In this document: positions 8,504 through 17,363 of the stretch, in pieces | How positions within the stretch are numbered: the stretch's first letter is position 1 | Layout: each line of letters opens with the position of its first letter | Assembly: GCF_010993745.1 (NCBI RefSeq) | Contig: NZ_WOTN01000004.1 | Coordinates: 434,001-498,000 of the forward strand | DNA: 64,000 nucleotides | Direction: 5' to 3' | From: Fodinicola acaciae | GTDB taxonomy: Bacteria; Actinomycetota; Actinomycetes; Mycobacteriales; HKI-0501 | Notes under the pieces: generated by a model | Seen by the model: only the letters and a program-made list of their open reading frames with translations | Databases searched by the model: none | Told to the model about the DNA's origin: nothing | Translations under genes and position numbers: made by a program

Positions 8504-10048
8504 CTACCGCGGCAGACCTGGCCGGTCGTTCGCGGTGGCCGCCTTCGCCGCGCTCTTGGCGGCGGCCGCGGTCGGCGTCGGGTGCGGGTCACCGACGCAG
8601 CTCACGTCCTTCTTCGGCAGGTTGCCGTTGAGCAGCCAGTCGGTGCCATAGCCCATCGTGCAGGTGTTCTTCGACTGGTAGAGATACTGGCCGTGGTTCC
8701 ACTGGCCGGTGACCGTCACCAGGCGCGAGTTACGCAGTGCCTTGTGCATGTTGAGCGCACCCGGATACGGCGTCGCCGGGTCACCGGTGGCGTTGATGAC
8801 CAGGATGTCGCCGCGGAAGTTGACCTTGGTCGCCTGCTTGGCGCTGTACGGCCAGAAGGCACACGGCAGGTTGAACCACATGTTGCCGTAGACCAGGAAC
8901 GGATAGTTCTTGTACTGCCGAGCCGCGTCCGCATACCACTTCTGCAGGTTGTGCGGCCACGCCTTGTCGTTGCAGCCGACCGTCGTGTAGATCGCGTTGC
9001 CGTTCTCACCGGCCAGGTCGGTCGGACCGTACTGGTCGGCCAGCGCCTTGTCGTCGTGCTTGTTCACGTAGTCGCTGACCGCCTGCGCAAGGCCCGGCCA
9101 CGTGCTGTCGGCGTACATCGCGCCGGAGCCGATGTTGTCGAACTCGGCGGAGCCGAGCACGCCACCGACCGGCTTCTTCTTCACCGCGGCGCGTACGGCG
9201 TACCAGTTTTTCGACACCGCGCCTTCGGTTTTGCCGAGGTGGAAGACGGCGTCGTTGCTGGCGGTCCAGCGGAGGAACTCGTGGAACGACTTGTCGAACG
9301 CCACGTTCTGGCCGAGGTTGTCGTCATACCAGACACCGGTCGGGTCGACCGCGCTGTCCAGGATGAACCGGCGCACGTTGTCGGGGAACAGCGACGCGTA
9401 GACCGAGCCGAGGTAGGTGCCGTACGAGTAGCCCAGATAGTTGATCTTGCGCTCACCGAGCGCGGCGCGGATGAAGTCCATGTCGCGAGCCGTGTTCGCG
9501 GTGTTGATGAACCTGACGTCCGGCCCGTTCTTCAGGCAGCCCTGCGCGTAGTACGCGGCACGGCCGGTGTTGATCGCGAGGTCGCGGCGCGAGCTCGGGA
9601 TCGGCTCCGGCAGCGGGCCTTTGTAGAACGTGTCCGGGTCGACGCAGTAGATCGGCGAGGAAAGGCCGACGCCGCGCGGGTCGAAACCGATGACGTCGTA
9701 CGCCTTCTTCAGCGCGTCAGGCAGCCGGTTTTGCACGCTTTGCGCGTACTGGACACCGGTGCCGCCGGGACCGCCGCGGTTGACCAGCAGCGCACCCTGC
9801 CGCTCGGCCGCCGTACCGGTCGCCTTGGCCCTGCTGATGACGACGCTGAGCTTCTTTCCGCCGGGATGCGCGTAATCCAGCGGCACCTGCAGCGTGGCGC
9901 ACTGCAGCGTCGCCGAATAGCCAGGCGGACACGACCCCCAGTTGACGCTGCTCGCACCGGCCTGCGGAGCCGCCGTGGCAGCGAGCGGGCTGGTCAGGAC
10001 GCCGGCGCCGATCGCGGCCACCGCTCCTGCCACCATGATTCTCCTCAT
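8504..10048 (-). CDS. secreted S33-family peptidase (tripeptidyl aminopeptidase type)
   Basis: A 514-residue alpha/beta-hydrolase exopeptidase with a signal peptide (MRRIMVAGAVAAIGAGVLTS...ATAAPQAG), hence exported. The oxyanion segment NRGGPGGTG, nucleophile elbow GYSYGTYLGS, Asp in NATGDPATPY and His in QWNHGQY complete the catalytic machinery. The C-terminal part is the TAP-like domain of Streptomyces tripeptidyl aminopeptidases, followed by an Ala-rich tail. The start at 10048 is preceded by GGAGGGG. It probably trims peptides outside the cell for uptake. Confidence 0.9.
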   Translation of the reverse strand: MRRIMVAGAVAAIGAGVLTSPLAATAAPQAGASSVNWGSCPPGYSATLQCATLQVPLDYAHPGGKKLSVVISRAKATGTAAERQGALLVNRGGPGGTGVQYAQSVQNRLPDALKKAYDVIGFDPRGVGLSSPIYCVDPDTFYKGPLPEPIPSSRRDLAINTGRAAYYAQGCLKNGPDVRFINTANTARDMDFIRAALGERKINYLGYSYGTYLGSVYASLFPDNVRRFILDSAVDPTGVWYDDNLGQNVAFDKSFHEFLRWTASNDAVFHLGKTEGAVSKNWYAVRAAVKKKPVGGVLGSAEFDNIGSGAMYADSTWPGLAQAVSDYVNKHDDKALADQYGPTDLAGENGNAIYTTVGCNDKAWPHNLQKWYADAARQYKNYPFLVYGNMWFNLPCAFWPYSAKQATKVNFRGDILVINATGDPATPYPGALNMHKALRNSRLVTVTGQWNHGQYLYQSKNTCTMGYGTDWLLNGNLPKKDVSCVGDPHPTPTAAAAKSAAKAATANDRPGLPR

Positions 10049-10260
10049 AGAACCATCCCCTCCTGGCGTACCGCACCGATCTGGTCGGCCATCGCCGGAT
10101 GAGGATGCTGCCAGACAATCGCGTTTTCCGAGGTTGATCAAAGAAAATTGGTTTTCGGTTGTCCCGGTACGTCCCCGTGTGCGTACCGTTTCGGCGCGGA
10201 CAGGCAAAGTTGTGACCTGATGCATTGACGGCGTACGCGGATGGGTCGACGGTGGCTGCC
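10049..10260. other. intergenic region between divergent genes
   Basis: A 212-bp spacer between the S33 peptidase and a small hypothetical gene on the other strand. It must hold both promoters. It contains an AT-richer patch around 10136-10160 and a Shine-Dalgarno sequence for the peptidase. I see no RNA gene and no convincing -35/-10 pair. Confidence 0.5.
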
Positions 10261-10575
10261 ATGCGCAACCGCGACCTGTGGGACCACGAGGACCTGCCGC
10301 CGGAGCTGGTGCGGCTGCGACAGCTGATCGCCTGCGAGCTGCACGCGCAGTTCACGCTGCGGATGGCCGTCGCGTACGAGGACATCCCGGAGGTCGCGGA
10401 CGCCGTCGCGCACCGGCTCGAACAGGCCTTCCGGGTCGAGTGGTCGCCGGTCTGGGAACAGGATCGCGGCGAGGACGACGAGTCGCTCGGCCCGGACAGC
10501 GCGGTTTTCTATGGATCGCGGCTTTCCTCCGACCGATTCCCGATCTTCGACCACGACTGGCCATCCGCACGGTGA
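10261..10575 (+). CDS. small hypothetical protein
   Basis: A 104-residue acidic protein starting MRNRDLWDHEDLPPELVRLRQL and ending with aromatic and charged residues (VFYGSRLSSDRFPIFDHDW). It has no signal peptide, membrane segment or recognised motif. The ATG at 10261 was chosen over an upstream TTG (10225). Its stop overlaps a GTG (GTGA, 10572-10575) that could start the methyltransferase frame, so the two are probably co-transcribed. Function unknown. Confidence 0.55.
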   Translation: MRNRDLWDHEDLPPELVRLRQLIACELHAQFTLRMAVAYEDIPEVADAVAHRLEQAFRVEWSPVWEQDRGEDDESLGPDSAVFYGSRLSSDRFPIFDHDWPSAR

Positions 10576-10601
10576 GCTCGTACGGGTGGTTGAGTGGGGA
10601 T

Positions 10602-11249
10602 ATGCGGGATGCCTGGGGACTGAACGAGCGGCTTTTCGCCGCCTGGTATCCGTGCGTGATGGGCCTGTCCGAGCGGGCCGGCGGTGCCGCGATCCGCCAC
10701 GAGCTGCTCACCGGCGCCGCCGGCCGCACGCTGGAGATCGGCGCCGGCAACGGCTACAACCTGCCGCACTATTCGGCCGCGGTGACCGAGCTGGTCGTCA
10801 GCGAGCCGAGCCCGTACATGGTCGAGCACCTGCGCAAACGGCTGGAGGCCACGCCGCCGCCGGTCGGCTCGTGGGACCTGGTGCAGACCGGTGCGGAGGC
10901 GTTGCCCTTCGACGACACCAGCTTCGACACCGTCGTCGCCGCGTATGTGCATTGCACGATCCCTGACCCGGCCGCGGCGTTGCGCGAGATCCACCGGGTC
11001 CTGCGAGACGGTGGACGCTATCTTTTCCTTGAGCACGTACGGGATCGGTCGCTGTTCGGCAGTCTCCAGGACCTGGTCGAGGTGCCGCACGCGTACGTCG
11101 CCGCCGGTTGCCACCCCAATCGCCGCACCGAGGACCTGCTCGACGCGTCACCGCTGACGGTCGAGCGGCTGGAACACGGCACTCTGCCGATGGGTTTTCC
11201 CACCGTACGACCGACCATCCGTGGTGTCGCGGTCAGAACGGCTTCGTGA
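10602..11249 (+). CDS. class I SAM-dependent methyltransferase
   Basis: A 215-residue Rossmann-fold methyltransferase. Motif I is RTLEIGAGNGYNLPHY (about residues 44-58), the acidic end of strand 2 is VSEPS, and the post-I region ALPFDDTSFDTVVAAYVHCTIPDP matches UbiE/MenG-like methyltransferases. The ATG at 10602 has a GGGGA sequence just upstream; the alternative GTG at 10572 overlaps the preceding stop and would add ten residues. The acceptor substrate is unknown. It converges with the GNAT gene (17-bp overlap). Confidence 0.85.
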   Translation: MRDAWGLNERLFAAWYPCVMGLSERAGGAAIRHELLTGAAGRTLEIGAGNGYNLPHYSAAVTELVVSEPSPYMVEHLRKRLEATPPPVGSWDLVQTGAEALPFDDTSFDTVVAAYVHCTIPDPAAALREIHRVLRDGGRYLFLEHVRDRSLFGSLQDLVEVPHAYVAAGCHPNRRTEDLLDASPLTVERLEHGTLPMGFPTVRPTIRGVAVRTAS

Positions 11250-11631
11250 GATCGACAAGTCCGGCCTTCGTTGGCCGGAATCCGCACCGAGCATAGAAAG
11301 TTTCCAGGTGCGGCACATAGTCGGCGTGCAGCCACCGCGCTCCGCGCGCTTTCGCCTCGACGGCAGCCGCGCGTACGAGCCGTACGCCTAATCCGTTGCG
11401 GCGCTCGTCAGGATGCACTGTCGTGTCCAGGACGATCGCGTGGATGCCGCCGTCGGTCGCCACGTTCACGAAACCGACCAGCCGGTCGCGGCGTGCGGCG
11501 GTCACCCATAGCAGGCTTCTTTCCAGGATGCCGGCGAAAGACCGCGGCCGATGGCCTGGCCACGACGCGGCGAACAGCTCGTTGAGCGCGTCGTCGGTCG
11601 TCGCCTCCCGTACGGCGATTGTGATCGTCAT
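11233..11631 (-). CDS. GNAT-family N-acetyltransferase
   Basis: A 132-residue single GNAT domain. The acetyl-CoA pyrophosphate loop is in VHPDERRNGLGVRLVRAA, corresponding to R/Q-x-x-G-x-G/A. The last strand (YVPHLETFYARCGFRPTKAGL) is typical. The substrate is unpredictable. It starts 38 bp from the divergent MerR gene, so its promoter overlaps the MerR operator region. Confidence 0.87.
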   Translation of the reverse strand: MTITIAVREATTDDALNELFAASWPGHRPRSFAGILERSLLWVTAARRDRLVGFVNVATDGGIHAIVLDTTVHPDERRNGLGVRLVRAAAVEAKARGARWLHADYVPHLETFYARCGFRPTKAGLVDLTKPF

Positions 11632-11640
11632 GCGAACAGT

Positions 11641-11663
11641 TTGACTTTGAGTGCACTCTAAGG
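11641..11663 (+). promoter_or_regulatory. MerR-type promoter/operator
   Basis: TTGACTTTGAGTGCACTCTA, followed by AGG, holds a -35 (TTGACT) and a -10-like element (CTAAGG) on either side of a dyad centred on GAGTGCACTC. This is the over-long, palindrome-containing spacer typical of MerR-activated promoters. It lies just upstream of the merR-like gene and suggests autoregulation. Confidence 0.7.
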
Positions 11664-11669
11664 CCTAGC

Positions 11670-12149
11670 GTGTTTTCCGTGACCACGACAGAGCAGCTCA
11701 ACGACCTGATCACCAGGGCCGCCGAGGACGGCCTGCCGGACCTGCGCGACCTGCTGGCCGCGTCGGTCACCGCCGGCGACGCGGGCGACCTGCCGCTGAC
11801 CGTCGGCCAGACCGCCGAGCTGCTCGGTCTGTCGGCTCACACGCTGCGCTATTACGAGCGGATCGGCCTGGTCGACGTGGAGCGTAGCGGTTCGGGTCAG
11901 CGCCGCTATGACCGCGAGGCGCTGGCTCGCGTCGTCTTCATCACGCGACTGCGGCTGTCCGGCATGTCGATCAACGACATCGGCGAATACATCCGCCTGG
12001 TGGAGCAGGGGACCGGCACCGAAGAGCAGCGGCTGGAGCTGCTTTACCGGCACCGCGCCAAAGTGCAGCGTCAGTTGGACGAGCTGCGGTTCACCATGGC
12101 GGTGATCGACTACAAGATCACCACCTACGGTGGATCCTGCGGCTTTTAG
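11670..12149 (+). CDS. MerR-family transcriptional regulator
   Basis: A 159-residue regulator. About 38 N-terminal residues precede the winged helix (LTVGQTAELLGLSAHTLRYYERIGLVDV), followed by the QRRYDREALARVVFITRLR segment and a C-terminal dimerisation helix. Cysteine is limited to one residue near the end, so metal sensing is unlikely. The first GTG was used; another GTG three codons later is possible. The aldo/keto reductase downstream is the likely target, a common actinomycete pair. Confidence 0.88.
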   Translation: MFSVTTTEQLNDLITRAAEDGLPDLRDLLAASVTAGDAGDLPLTVGQTAELLGLSAHTLRYYERIGLVDVERSGSGQRRYDREALARVVFITRLRLSGMSINDIGEYIRLVEQGTGTEEQRLELLYRHRAKVQRQLDELRFTMAVIDYKITTYGGSCGF

Positions 12150-12184
12150 TTTTCCTTTTCCTGAATTGATTGGACGGCTTTGTC

Positions 12185-13147
12185 ATGCCCAAAATCCGCG
12201 ATCTCGACGTTTCCCGGCTCGGCCTCGGCCTGATGGGGATGAGCTTCGGCTATGGCCCCGGCGACCGCGCCGAATCGTTGGCCACCATCAACGCGGCCAT
12301 CGACAGCGGTGTGACTTTCCTTGACACGGCTGACATGTATGGCAACGGCCGCAACGAGGAACTGCTCGCAGAAGTCCTGCGTACGCGCCGGTCCGAGGTC
12401 ACCGTGGCGACGAAGTTCGGCATTGTCACCGATGCCGACAACAATGTCGTCGGCATCAACGGCTCACCCGCGTACGCGGCGACCGCTGTCGACAATTCGT
12501 TGCGGCGGCTGGGAATCGACACGATTGACCTCTATTATCTGCACCGCGTCGACCCGACCGTACCGATCGAGGAGACGGTCGGCGCGATGGCCGACATGGT
12601 CGCGCAAGGAAAGGTGCGCCACCTCGGCCTGTCCGAGGCATCGGCTGACACTCTGCGGCGTGCCAGTGCCGTCCATCCGATCACCGCAGTGCAGAGTGAG
12701 TGGTCGATTTTCAGCCGTGACATCGAAACCACTATCGTGCCGACCGCTCGCGAGCTCGGCATCGGCCTCGTGCCGTACAGTCCGCTCGGCCGTGGCCTGC
12801 TCACCGGCGCCACCCGCGACCTCTCCGCCGACGACTTCCGGCGTACGCAGCCGCGCTGGCAGGGTGACAACCTCGAGGCAAACCTGGCACTGGTCGAGCA
12901 GATCCGCGCGATCGGCACCGAGGTGGGTGCCACCCCGGCCCAGGTCGCACTCGCCTGGCTGCTCGCGCAGGGCTCCGATGTCGTGCCGATCCCTGGTACG
13001 AAACGCCGCACGTACCTGGCCGACAACCTCGGCGCGATCGACGTGTCGCTGTCCGCGGAGCACCTGGAGCAACTGTCCAAGCTGAGCCCGGTCGGCGACC
13101 GCTATCCCGACATGAGCTGGGTCTCCGGCGAAAGCGCTGCCGGTTAA
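12185..13147 (+). CDS. aldo/keto reductase
   Basis: A 320-residue (beta/alpha)8 NADPH-dependent carbonyl reductase. The catalytic tetrad is visible: Asp and Tyr in [15 protein letters not shown], Lys in VTVATKFG and His in YYLHRVDP. The phosphate-binding C-terminal segment is [16 protein letters not shown]. The gene follows merR on the same strand, 35 bp later, and is probably induced by it against reactive aldehydes or similar compounds. An in-frame TTG at 12170 is an alternative start. Confidence 0.9.
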   Translation: MPKIRDLDVSRLGLGLMGMSFGYGPGDRAESLATINAAIDSGVTFLDTADMYGNGRNEELLAEVLRTRRSEVTVATKFGIVTDADNNVVGINGSPAYAATAVDNSLRRLGIDTIDLYYLHRVDPTVPIEETVGAMADMVAQGKVRHLGLSEASADTLRRASAVHPITAVQSEWSIFSRDIETTIVPTARELGIGLVPYSPLGRGLLTGATRDLSADDFRRTQPRWQGDNLEANLALVEQIRAIGTEVGATPAQVALAWLLAQGSDVVPIPGTKRRTYLADNLGAIDVSLSAEHLEQLSKLSPVGDRYPDMSWVSGESAAG

Positions 13148-13173
13148 GGTCGCGGGGACGACCGGGAGGCGCG

Positions 13174-13845
13174 ATGGCGACGTACGTGTTGGTGCCGGGC
13201 GGGTGGCGCGGCGGCTGGTATTTCGAGCCGCTGGCGCGCCAACTGCGCCGGCACGGCCACGAGGCGTACGCGGTGACGCCGACCGGACTCGGCGACCGCG
13301 GGCATCTCGGTGCGGCGACGGTCAACCTCGACACCCACGTCCAGGATGTGGTGGCGCTGTTGGAAAGCGAGCGCATCGCCGACGCGGTGCTGTGTGGCCA
13401 CAGCTATGGCGGCATGATCGTCGCCGGCGTCGCCGACCGAGTGCCACACCTGATCGACGCGGCGGTTTATTGCGACGCGTACGTGCCGGCGGACGGCCAG
13501 TCCTGCTGGCAGCTGACCAGCGACGCGTTTCGCCGGATATTCCTGGAAAATGCCAGCCAGGACGGCTTCAGCGTGGCGCCGCCAGCCGGTTCCGACCCGC
13601 GCTGCACGGCGCATCCGCTGGCGTCTTTCCTGCAGCGACCGCGGCTGACCAGCGCCGGCGAGCAGCTCCGCCGCCGTGACTTCGTCTATCTCTCGGGCTG
13701 GCCGGAGACGCCGTTCACCGCGGTCTACGAGCGACTGCTCCGAGACCCACGGTGGCGCGTACATTCCCTGCCGGTCGGCCACGACGTCATGGCCGCAGCA
13801 GCCGACGACCTGCTCGACATCCTGCTGGACGTGCCGACCGGTTAG
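13174..13845 (+). CDS. alpha/beta hydrolase (esterase/hydroxynitrile-lyase-like)
   Basis: A 223-residue alpha/beta hydrolase. It starts YVLVPGGWRGGWYFEPLA, the pattern of small esterases related to plant methylesterases and hydroxynitrile lyases. The nucleophile elbow is LCGHSYGGMI (Ser about 78) and the C-terminal His is in LPVGHDVMAAAADDL. It is cytosolic, and its substrate is unknown. It stands 26 bp after the aldo/keto reductase and may be part of the same transcript. Confidence 0.85.
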   Translation: MATYVLVPGGWRGGWYFEPLARQLRRHGHEAYAVTPTGLGDRGHLGAATVNLDTHVQDVVALLESERIADAVLCGHSYGGMIVAGVADRVPHLIDAAVYCDAYVPADGQSCWQLTSDAFRRIFLENASQDGFSVAPPAGSDPRCTAHPLASFLQRPRLTSAGEQLRRRDFVYLSGWPETPFTAVYERLLRDPRWRVHSLPVGHDVMAAAADDLLDILLDVPTG

Positions 13846-13929
13846 CCAGTTTTGTCGATCGCGCCACGATCGAGGCCGATATCTGACAGTATTGACGACG
13901 TCACAGGCAGCCACGTCGGGGAGTGCGCC

Positions 13930-14100
13930 ATGCTCGGGACGATCGTCGTTGTCGCCGTACTCGCTGTTCTCGTCTTCGGAGCTGTGGGCTGGTGGGTCAA
14001 TCGACATCCGGCGACCCGCAAAATGCACAACCGCTGGTTCTTCGGTGCGCTCGCGGTCGTGGCCCTGCTGCTCGTCCTCTATCTGCTCGGCTCCAAGTGA
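13930..14100 (+). CDS. small membrane protein
   Basis: A 56-residue protein with two hydrophobic segments, TIVVVAVLAVLVFGAVGWWV and FFGALAVVALLLVLYLLG, joined by a short basic loop (NRHPATRKMHNR). The ATG at 13930 makes the first helix start immediately. No known family is recognised. Confidence 0.6.
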   Translation: MLGTIVVVAVLAVLVFGAVGWWVNRHPATRKMHNRWFFGALAVVALLLVLYLLGSK

Positions 14101-14142
14101 TCAAACAGTGTCGTGATGTGACGCCAGACGTACGATGCGTCA

Positions 14143-15330
14143 ATGGCGGAGAGTGTCACAAAAAGCCAGATCGCCGCGTTTCGGCTCAACGCTCATCATC
14201 TCGCGGGCCGGCTGAGCGAGAAGTCCCTGCTGGACGCGGCTGGCGCGTGCGGCGTACAGAACAGCCCGCCCGGATCGGCATCGCTGGCCCTGCACGCAAG
14301 GGTCGAGAATGTCACGTCAGAGCGGATGAACGAGGCCGTCGCCGGCGAGAAGAGCCTGCTGCAGACCTGGTGCGTACGTGGAGCGCCGTTCTATTTCCCC
14401 ACTGCTGACGGGTCAGTGTTCACCAGCGGCGTACTCCCTGTCACCGAGAAGGCCCAACGTCATTTCATCCTTGGCGTGGAGCAGTCGCTCGATCGGCTCG
14501 GCATGAGCGTCGCGGAGGTGGTCGGACTGATCGCTGACAGGATCGGTGACATCCTGTCCGGCCGCCAGCTGGCGATCAACGAACTCGGCGCCGAGACGGC
14601 CACGCGCATCGCCAGCGTACTTCCCGGGAAACAAAGGACAATCTGGGAGGCGGAGGGGCCGTACGCGAAAGGCCAGCCGCTCGGGGAAGCCATCGTCCAC
14701 TTCTGCCTCCGCATTCTCACGCTGCAAGGCATCGTCTGTTTCGCGCCCCGCACTGGAAACAAGGCGCCTTTCGTACTCGTCGAGGAATGGCTCGGCCACT
14801 CACTTCCCCAGATCGACCCGACCGCGGCCCGCGCCGAACTGCTCCGCCGCTATCTGCGCTGTTACGGTCCATCCACGCGCAAGGATTTCGCCGCGTGGCT
14901 GGGCGTCTTCGCTGGCGACGTGGATCCGTGGTGGAATCCGGTGGAAAACGAGCTGACTCCGGTCGATGTCAACGGCCCGGCTTGGATTCTCACCGAAAGT
15001 CTCGATGCGTTGCGGGCGTCGTCGCCGGCGACAGGCGTACGGCTGCTTCCACCGCGCGATCCGTACACGCAACTGCGCGATCGAGAGTCCATCGCCGACA
15101 AGAAGTTTCACCGGGAAATCTGGAAGACGCTCGGCGATCCCGGCGTCCTCCTCGTCGACGGCGCCGTCAGCGGCACCTGGCGACCGCGCAAAACCGGACG
15201 CAAGCTGACCATCGCCGTGCGTGCGTTCTCGTCACTGCCCGCCAGCCGAAAGAAGGCGCTCCAGAACGAAGCGGAAGCGGTCGCCACGCTGCGCGGCGCG
15301 ACCACCCTGGACCTCGAGTGGAGCGGATGA
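14143..15330 (+). CDS. winged-helix DNA-binding protein, AlkZ-like (HTH_42) family
   Basis: A 395-residue protein resembling the AlkZ/AlkX (DUF1006, HTH_42) DNA glycosylase family. The supporting segments are FRLNAHHLAGRL near the N-terminus, ELLRRYLRCYGPSTRKDFAAWLG in the middle, LLPPRDPYTQLRDRESIADKKFHREIW, and VLVDGAVSGTWRPRKTGRKLTI near the end. Characterised members excise alkylated or cross-linked bases. The QxQ/QxD catalytic motif of AlkZ is not clearly seen. Its final nine bases overlap tRNA-Gly on the other strand. Confidence 0.75.
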   Translation: MAESVTKSQIAAFRLNAHHLAGRLSEKSLLDAAGACGVQNSPPGSASLALHARVENVTSERMNEAVAGEKSLLQTWCVRGAPFYFPTADGSVFTSGVLPVTEKAQRHFILGVEQSLDRLGMSVAEVVGLIADRIGDILSGRQLAINELGAETATRIASVLPGKQRTIWEAEGPYAKGQPLGEAIVHFCLRILTLQGIVCFAPRTGNKAPFVLVEEWLGHSLPQIDPTAARAELLRRYLRCYGPSTRKDFAAWLGVFAGDVDPWWNPVENELTPVDVNGPAWILTESLDALRASSPATGVRLLPPRDPYTQLRDRESIADKKFHREIWKTLGDPGVLLVDGAVSGTWRPRKTGRKLTIAVRAFSSLPASRKKALQNEAEAVATLRGATTLDLEWSG

Positions 15331-15392
15331 CGGGAATCGAACCCGCACTGTCAGCTTGGGAAGCTGAAGTTCTACCATTGAACTACATCCGC
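15322..15392 (-). tRNA. tRNA-Gly (anticodon CCC)
   Basis: A 71-nt cloverleaf on the minus strand. The acceptor is GCGGATG/CATCCGC, the anticodon arm is TCAGC-TTCCCAA-GCTGA with CCC at positions 34-36, and the T arm carries GGTTCGATTCC. The CCA is not encoded. Its 3' end overlaps the stop codon of the AlkZ-like gene. Confidence 0.95.
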
Positions 15393-15466
15393 AGAAGTGC
15401 TCCAGACACTTTAGCAACCATGGCCCGCGCAGGCGGGCTCGGATGGCCATCAGTACGCTCACTAGG

Positions 15467-16045
15467 GTGCTGCTGTCCGATCGCGACCTGCTCAAGGCCA
15501 TCGACGAGGGCCGGCTCGGCCTGGATCCGTGGGAACCCGAGCTCATCCAGCCTTCCAGTGTGGACGTACGACTGGACCGCTGGTTCCGGGTCTTCAACAA
15601 CCTGAAGTACACCCACATCGACCCCTCCAAGCAACAGGACGACCTGACCTCGCTGGTGGAGACCGAGCCGGACCAGCCGTTCGTCCTGCACCCCGGCGAG
15701 TTCGTCCTCGGCTCGACGCTGGAGGTCGTCAGCCTGGCCGACGACGTGGCGGCGCGGCTGGAAGGCAAGTCGAGCCTCGGCCGGCTGGGGCTGGTGACCC
15801 ACTCGACGGCCGGCTTCATCGACCCCGGCTTCTCCGGCCACGTGACGTTGGAGCTGTCCAACCTGGCCAACCTGCCAATCACCCTGTGGCCTGGCATGAA
15901 GATCGGCCAGATCTGCGTGTTCGCCCTGTCGTCGCCGGCCGAGCACCCGTACGGGAGCACCAAGTACGGCTCGCGCTACCAGGGCCAGCGCGGCCCGACC
16001 CCGAGCCGCTCGTTCCAGTCCTGGCGCACTTGGCCCACCCGCTAG
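15467..16045 (+). CDS. dcd: dCTP deaminase
   Basis: A 192-residue trimeric deaminase converting dCTP to dUTP (to dUMP in bifunctional actinobacterial forms) in thymidylate supply. The conserved start [21 protein letters not shown], the substrate loop [16 protein letters not shown], the active-site region [13 protein letters not shown] with [15 protein letters not shown], and the C-terminal [14 protein letters not shown] are all present. The GTG at 15467 was chosen because family members begin at 'M/V-LLSDRD'; an upstream ATG at 15443 adds eight non-conserved residues. Confidence 0.95.
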   Translation: MLLSDRDLLKAIDEGRLGLDPWEPELIQPSSVDVRLDRWFRVFNNLKYTHIDPSKQQDDLTSLVETEPDQPFVLHPGEFVLGSTLEVVSLADDVAARLEGKSSLGRLGLVTHSTAGFIDPGFSGHVTLELSNLANLPITLWPGMKIGQICVFALSSPAEHPYGSTKYGSRYQGQRGPTPSRSFQSWRTWPTR

Positions 16046-16108
16046 GGACGGTTCGTTACACAAAGCTTCAATCGTCACCCAGAGTACCTTCGCGCATACC
16101 GTATCGCG

Positions 16109-16160
16109 GCGAGATTGACAAATCATCTGTGAACTTTGACAGATGATTTGTCAATCTCGC
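16109..16160. repeat. 52-nt inverted repeat (22-nt perfect arms, 8-nt spacer)
   Basis: The arm at 16109-16130 (core TTGACAAATCATCTGT) is exactly complementary to the arm at 16139-16160, with GAACTTTG between them. The right half contains TTGACA (16136-16141), 18 bp before CATACT (16160-16165), so it may also be a promoter with an operator. It lies directly at the 5' end of the Fic-family reading frame; in that frame a TGA lies inside the right arm. Confidence 0.85.
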
Positions 16161-16314
16161 ATACTCGCTCCAGCTGTTTCTGACGCCCGACCTGGACGAG
16201 GACGATCGGCGCGTCGTCGCCGAGATCGAGAGCTACCGAGCCAAGCTGCGCCTCTACCTGCGGGAACCACGACGGTGGAAGGGGCAGCTGCGACGCAACC
16301 TGAAGGCGCGCGCA

Positions 16315-17310
16315 GTGCGTGGCTCAAACAGCATTGAAGGCTACGACGTGAGCTTGGACGACGCGTTGGCGCTCATGGAAGACGAGGAGCCACTTGACGC
16401 AGATCGCCTCACCAGTCTGGAGATCATCGGCTATCGAAACGCGCTGACGTACATCCAGCAACTAGCCGATGACGCGGAATTTGTCCTTGATGAATCATTG
16501 CTGCGAAGTCTGCATTTCATGATGCTCGGGCATGATCTTACGAAGAGTCCTGGCCGATACAGGCGCGGGCCGATATACGTGCATGATGATGAGCGAGACC
16601 TCACCGTATACGAGGGGCCCGATCGCGACGACGTGCCTCGTTTGATGCGAGAGCTTGTTTCCGGTCTACAGTCCGTTTCCGATAACTGTCCTGTGTTCGT
16701 CAGAGCTGCGATGGCTCACCTGAATTTGGTCATGATCCATCCATTTCGCGACGGGAATGGGCGCATGGCGCGCGCACAGCAGACTCTGATTCTGGCGCGA
16801 GAGAAGATTCTCGCGCCAGAGTTCAGCAGCATCGAGGAGTGGCTTGGACGGAATACCAGCGAATACTACCGGGTGTTGGCGTCGGTCGGTGGAGGTTCCT
16901 GGCATCCAGAACGCGACACAACGACATGGGTAAAGTTCAATTTAGTCGCTCATCATATGCAGGCACAGACCGTATTGCGGCGAGTTGACGACGCCTCTCG
17001 GATCTGGAGCTGGTTGGAGCAGGTTGTCGAAACCAGGCGCTTGAATCCGCGGATGCTCAACGTTCTCTATCCGGCAGTGATGGGGTTCAGAGTACGACGA
17101 ACCTCGTACGAAAAGGACGCGGAAATCGAGACGGGCACGGCGAATCGCGATCTCCGAATGATGGTCGACAAGGGCCTTCTCATCGCGAGAGGTGAGACCA
17201 AAGGCCGATACTACGCTGCGACGCAGGACCTGCGTCGAGAGCGACAGGACCTGATGGGGAAGCGGGCAGAATTGATCAATCCCCATGCGGCTGCGGTCAA
17301 CCTCTATTGA
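16315..17310 (+). CDS. Fic-family protein (AMP-transferase type), class II
   Basis: A 331-residue Fic protein from the first usual start (GTG). The core motif HPFRDGNGRMAR (H142) transfers AMP or another nucleotide to a target hydroxyl. The inhibitory motif SNSIEG lies at residues 4-9, N-terminal to the core, which defines class II Fic. A winged-helix-like C-terminus follows. Coding-like sequence continues upstream in frame for about 55 codons (LTPDLDEDDRRVVAEIESYR) back to a TGA within the inverted repeat, without ATG, GTG or TTG. The true start is therefore unclear, or the 5' end has been altered. Confidence 0.8.
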   Translation: MRGSNSIEGYDVSLDDALALMEDEEPLDADRLTSLEIIGYRNALTYIQQLADDAEFVLDESLLRSLHFMMLGHDLTKSPGRYRRGPIYVHDDERDLTVYEGPDRDDVPRLMRELVSGLQSVSDNCPVFVRAAMAHLNLVMIHPFRDGNGRMARAQQTLILAREKILAPEFSSIEEWLGRNTSEYYRVLASVGGGSWHPERDTTTWVKFNLVAHHMQAQTVLRRVDDASRIWSWLEQVVETRRLNPRMLNVLYPAVMGFRVRRTSYEKDAEIETGTANRDLRMMVDKGLLIARGETKGRYYAATQDLRRERQDLMGKRAELINPHAAAVNLY

Positions 17311-17363
17311 GACTCCATCGACTGAGGCTCGCGCACCGCCCAGCCTGCGTATGGGCGGCTGCC

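Noticed and set aside
16143-16337. 64-codon frame starting at an ATG in the inverted repeat
   Set aside because: It is out of frame with Fic, and the translation lacks Fic features. The coding signal is in the Fic frame.
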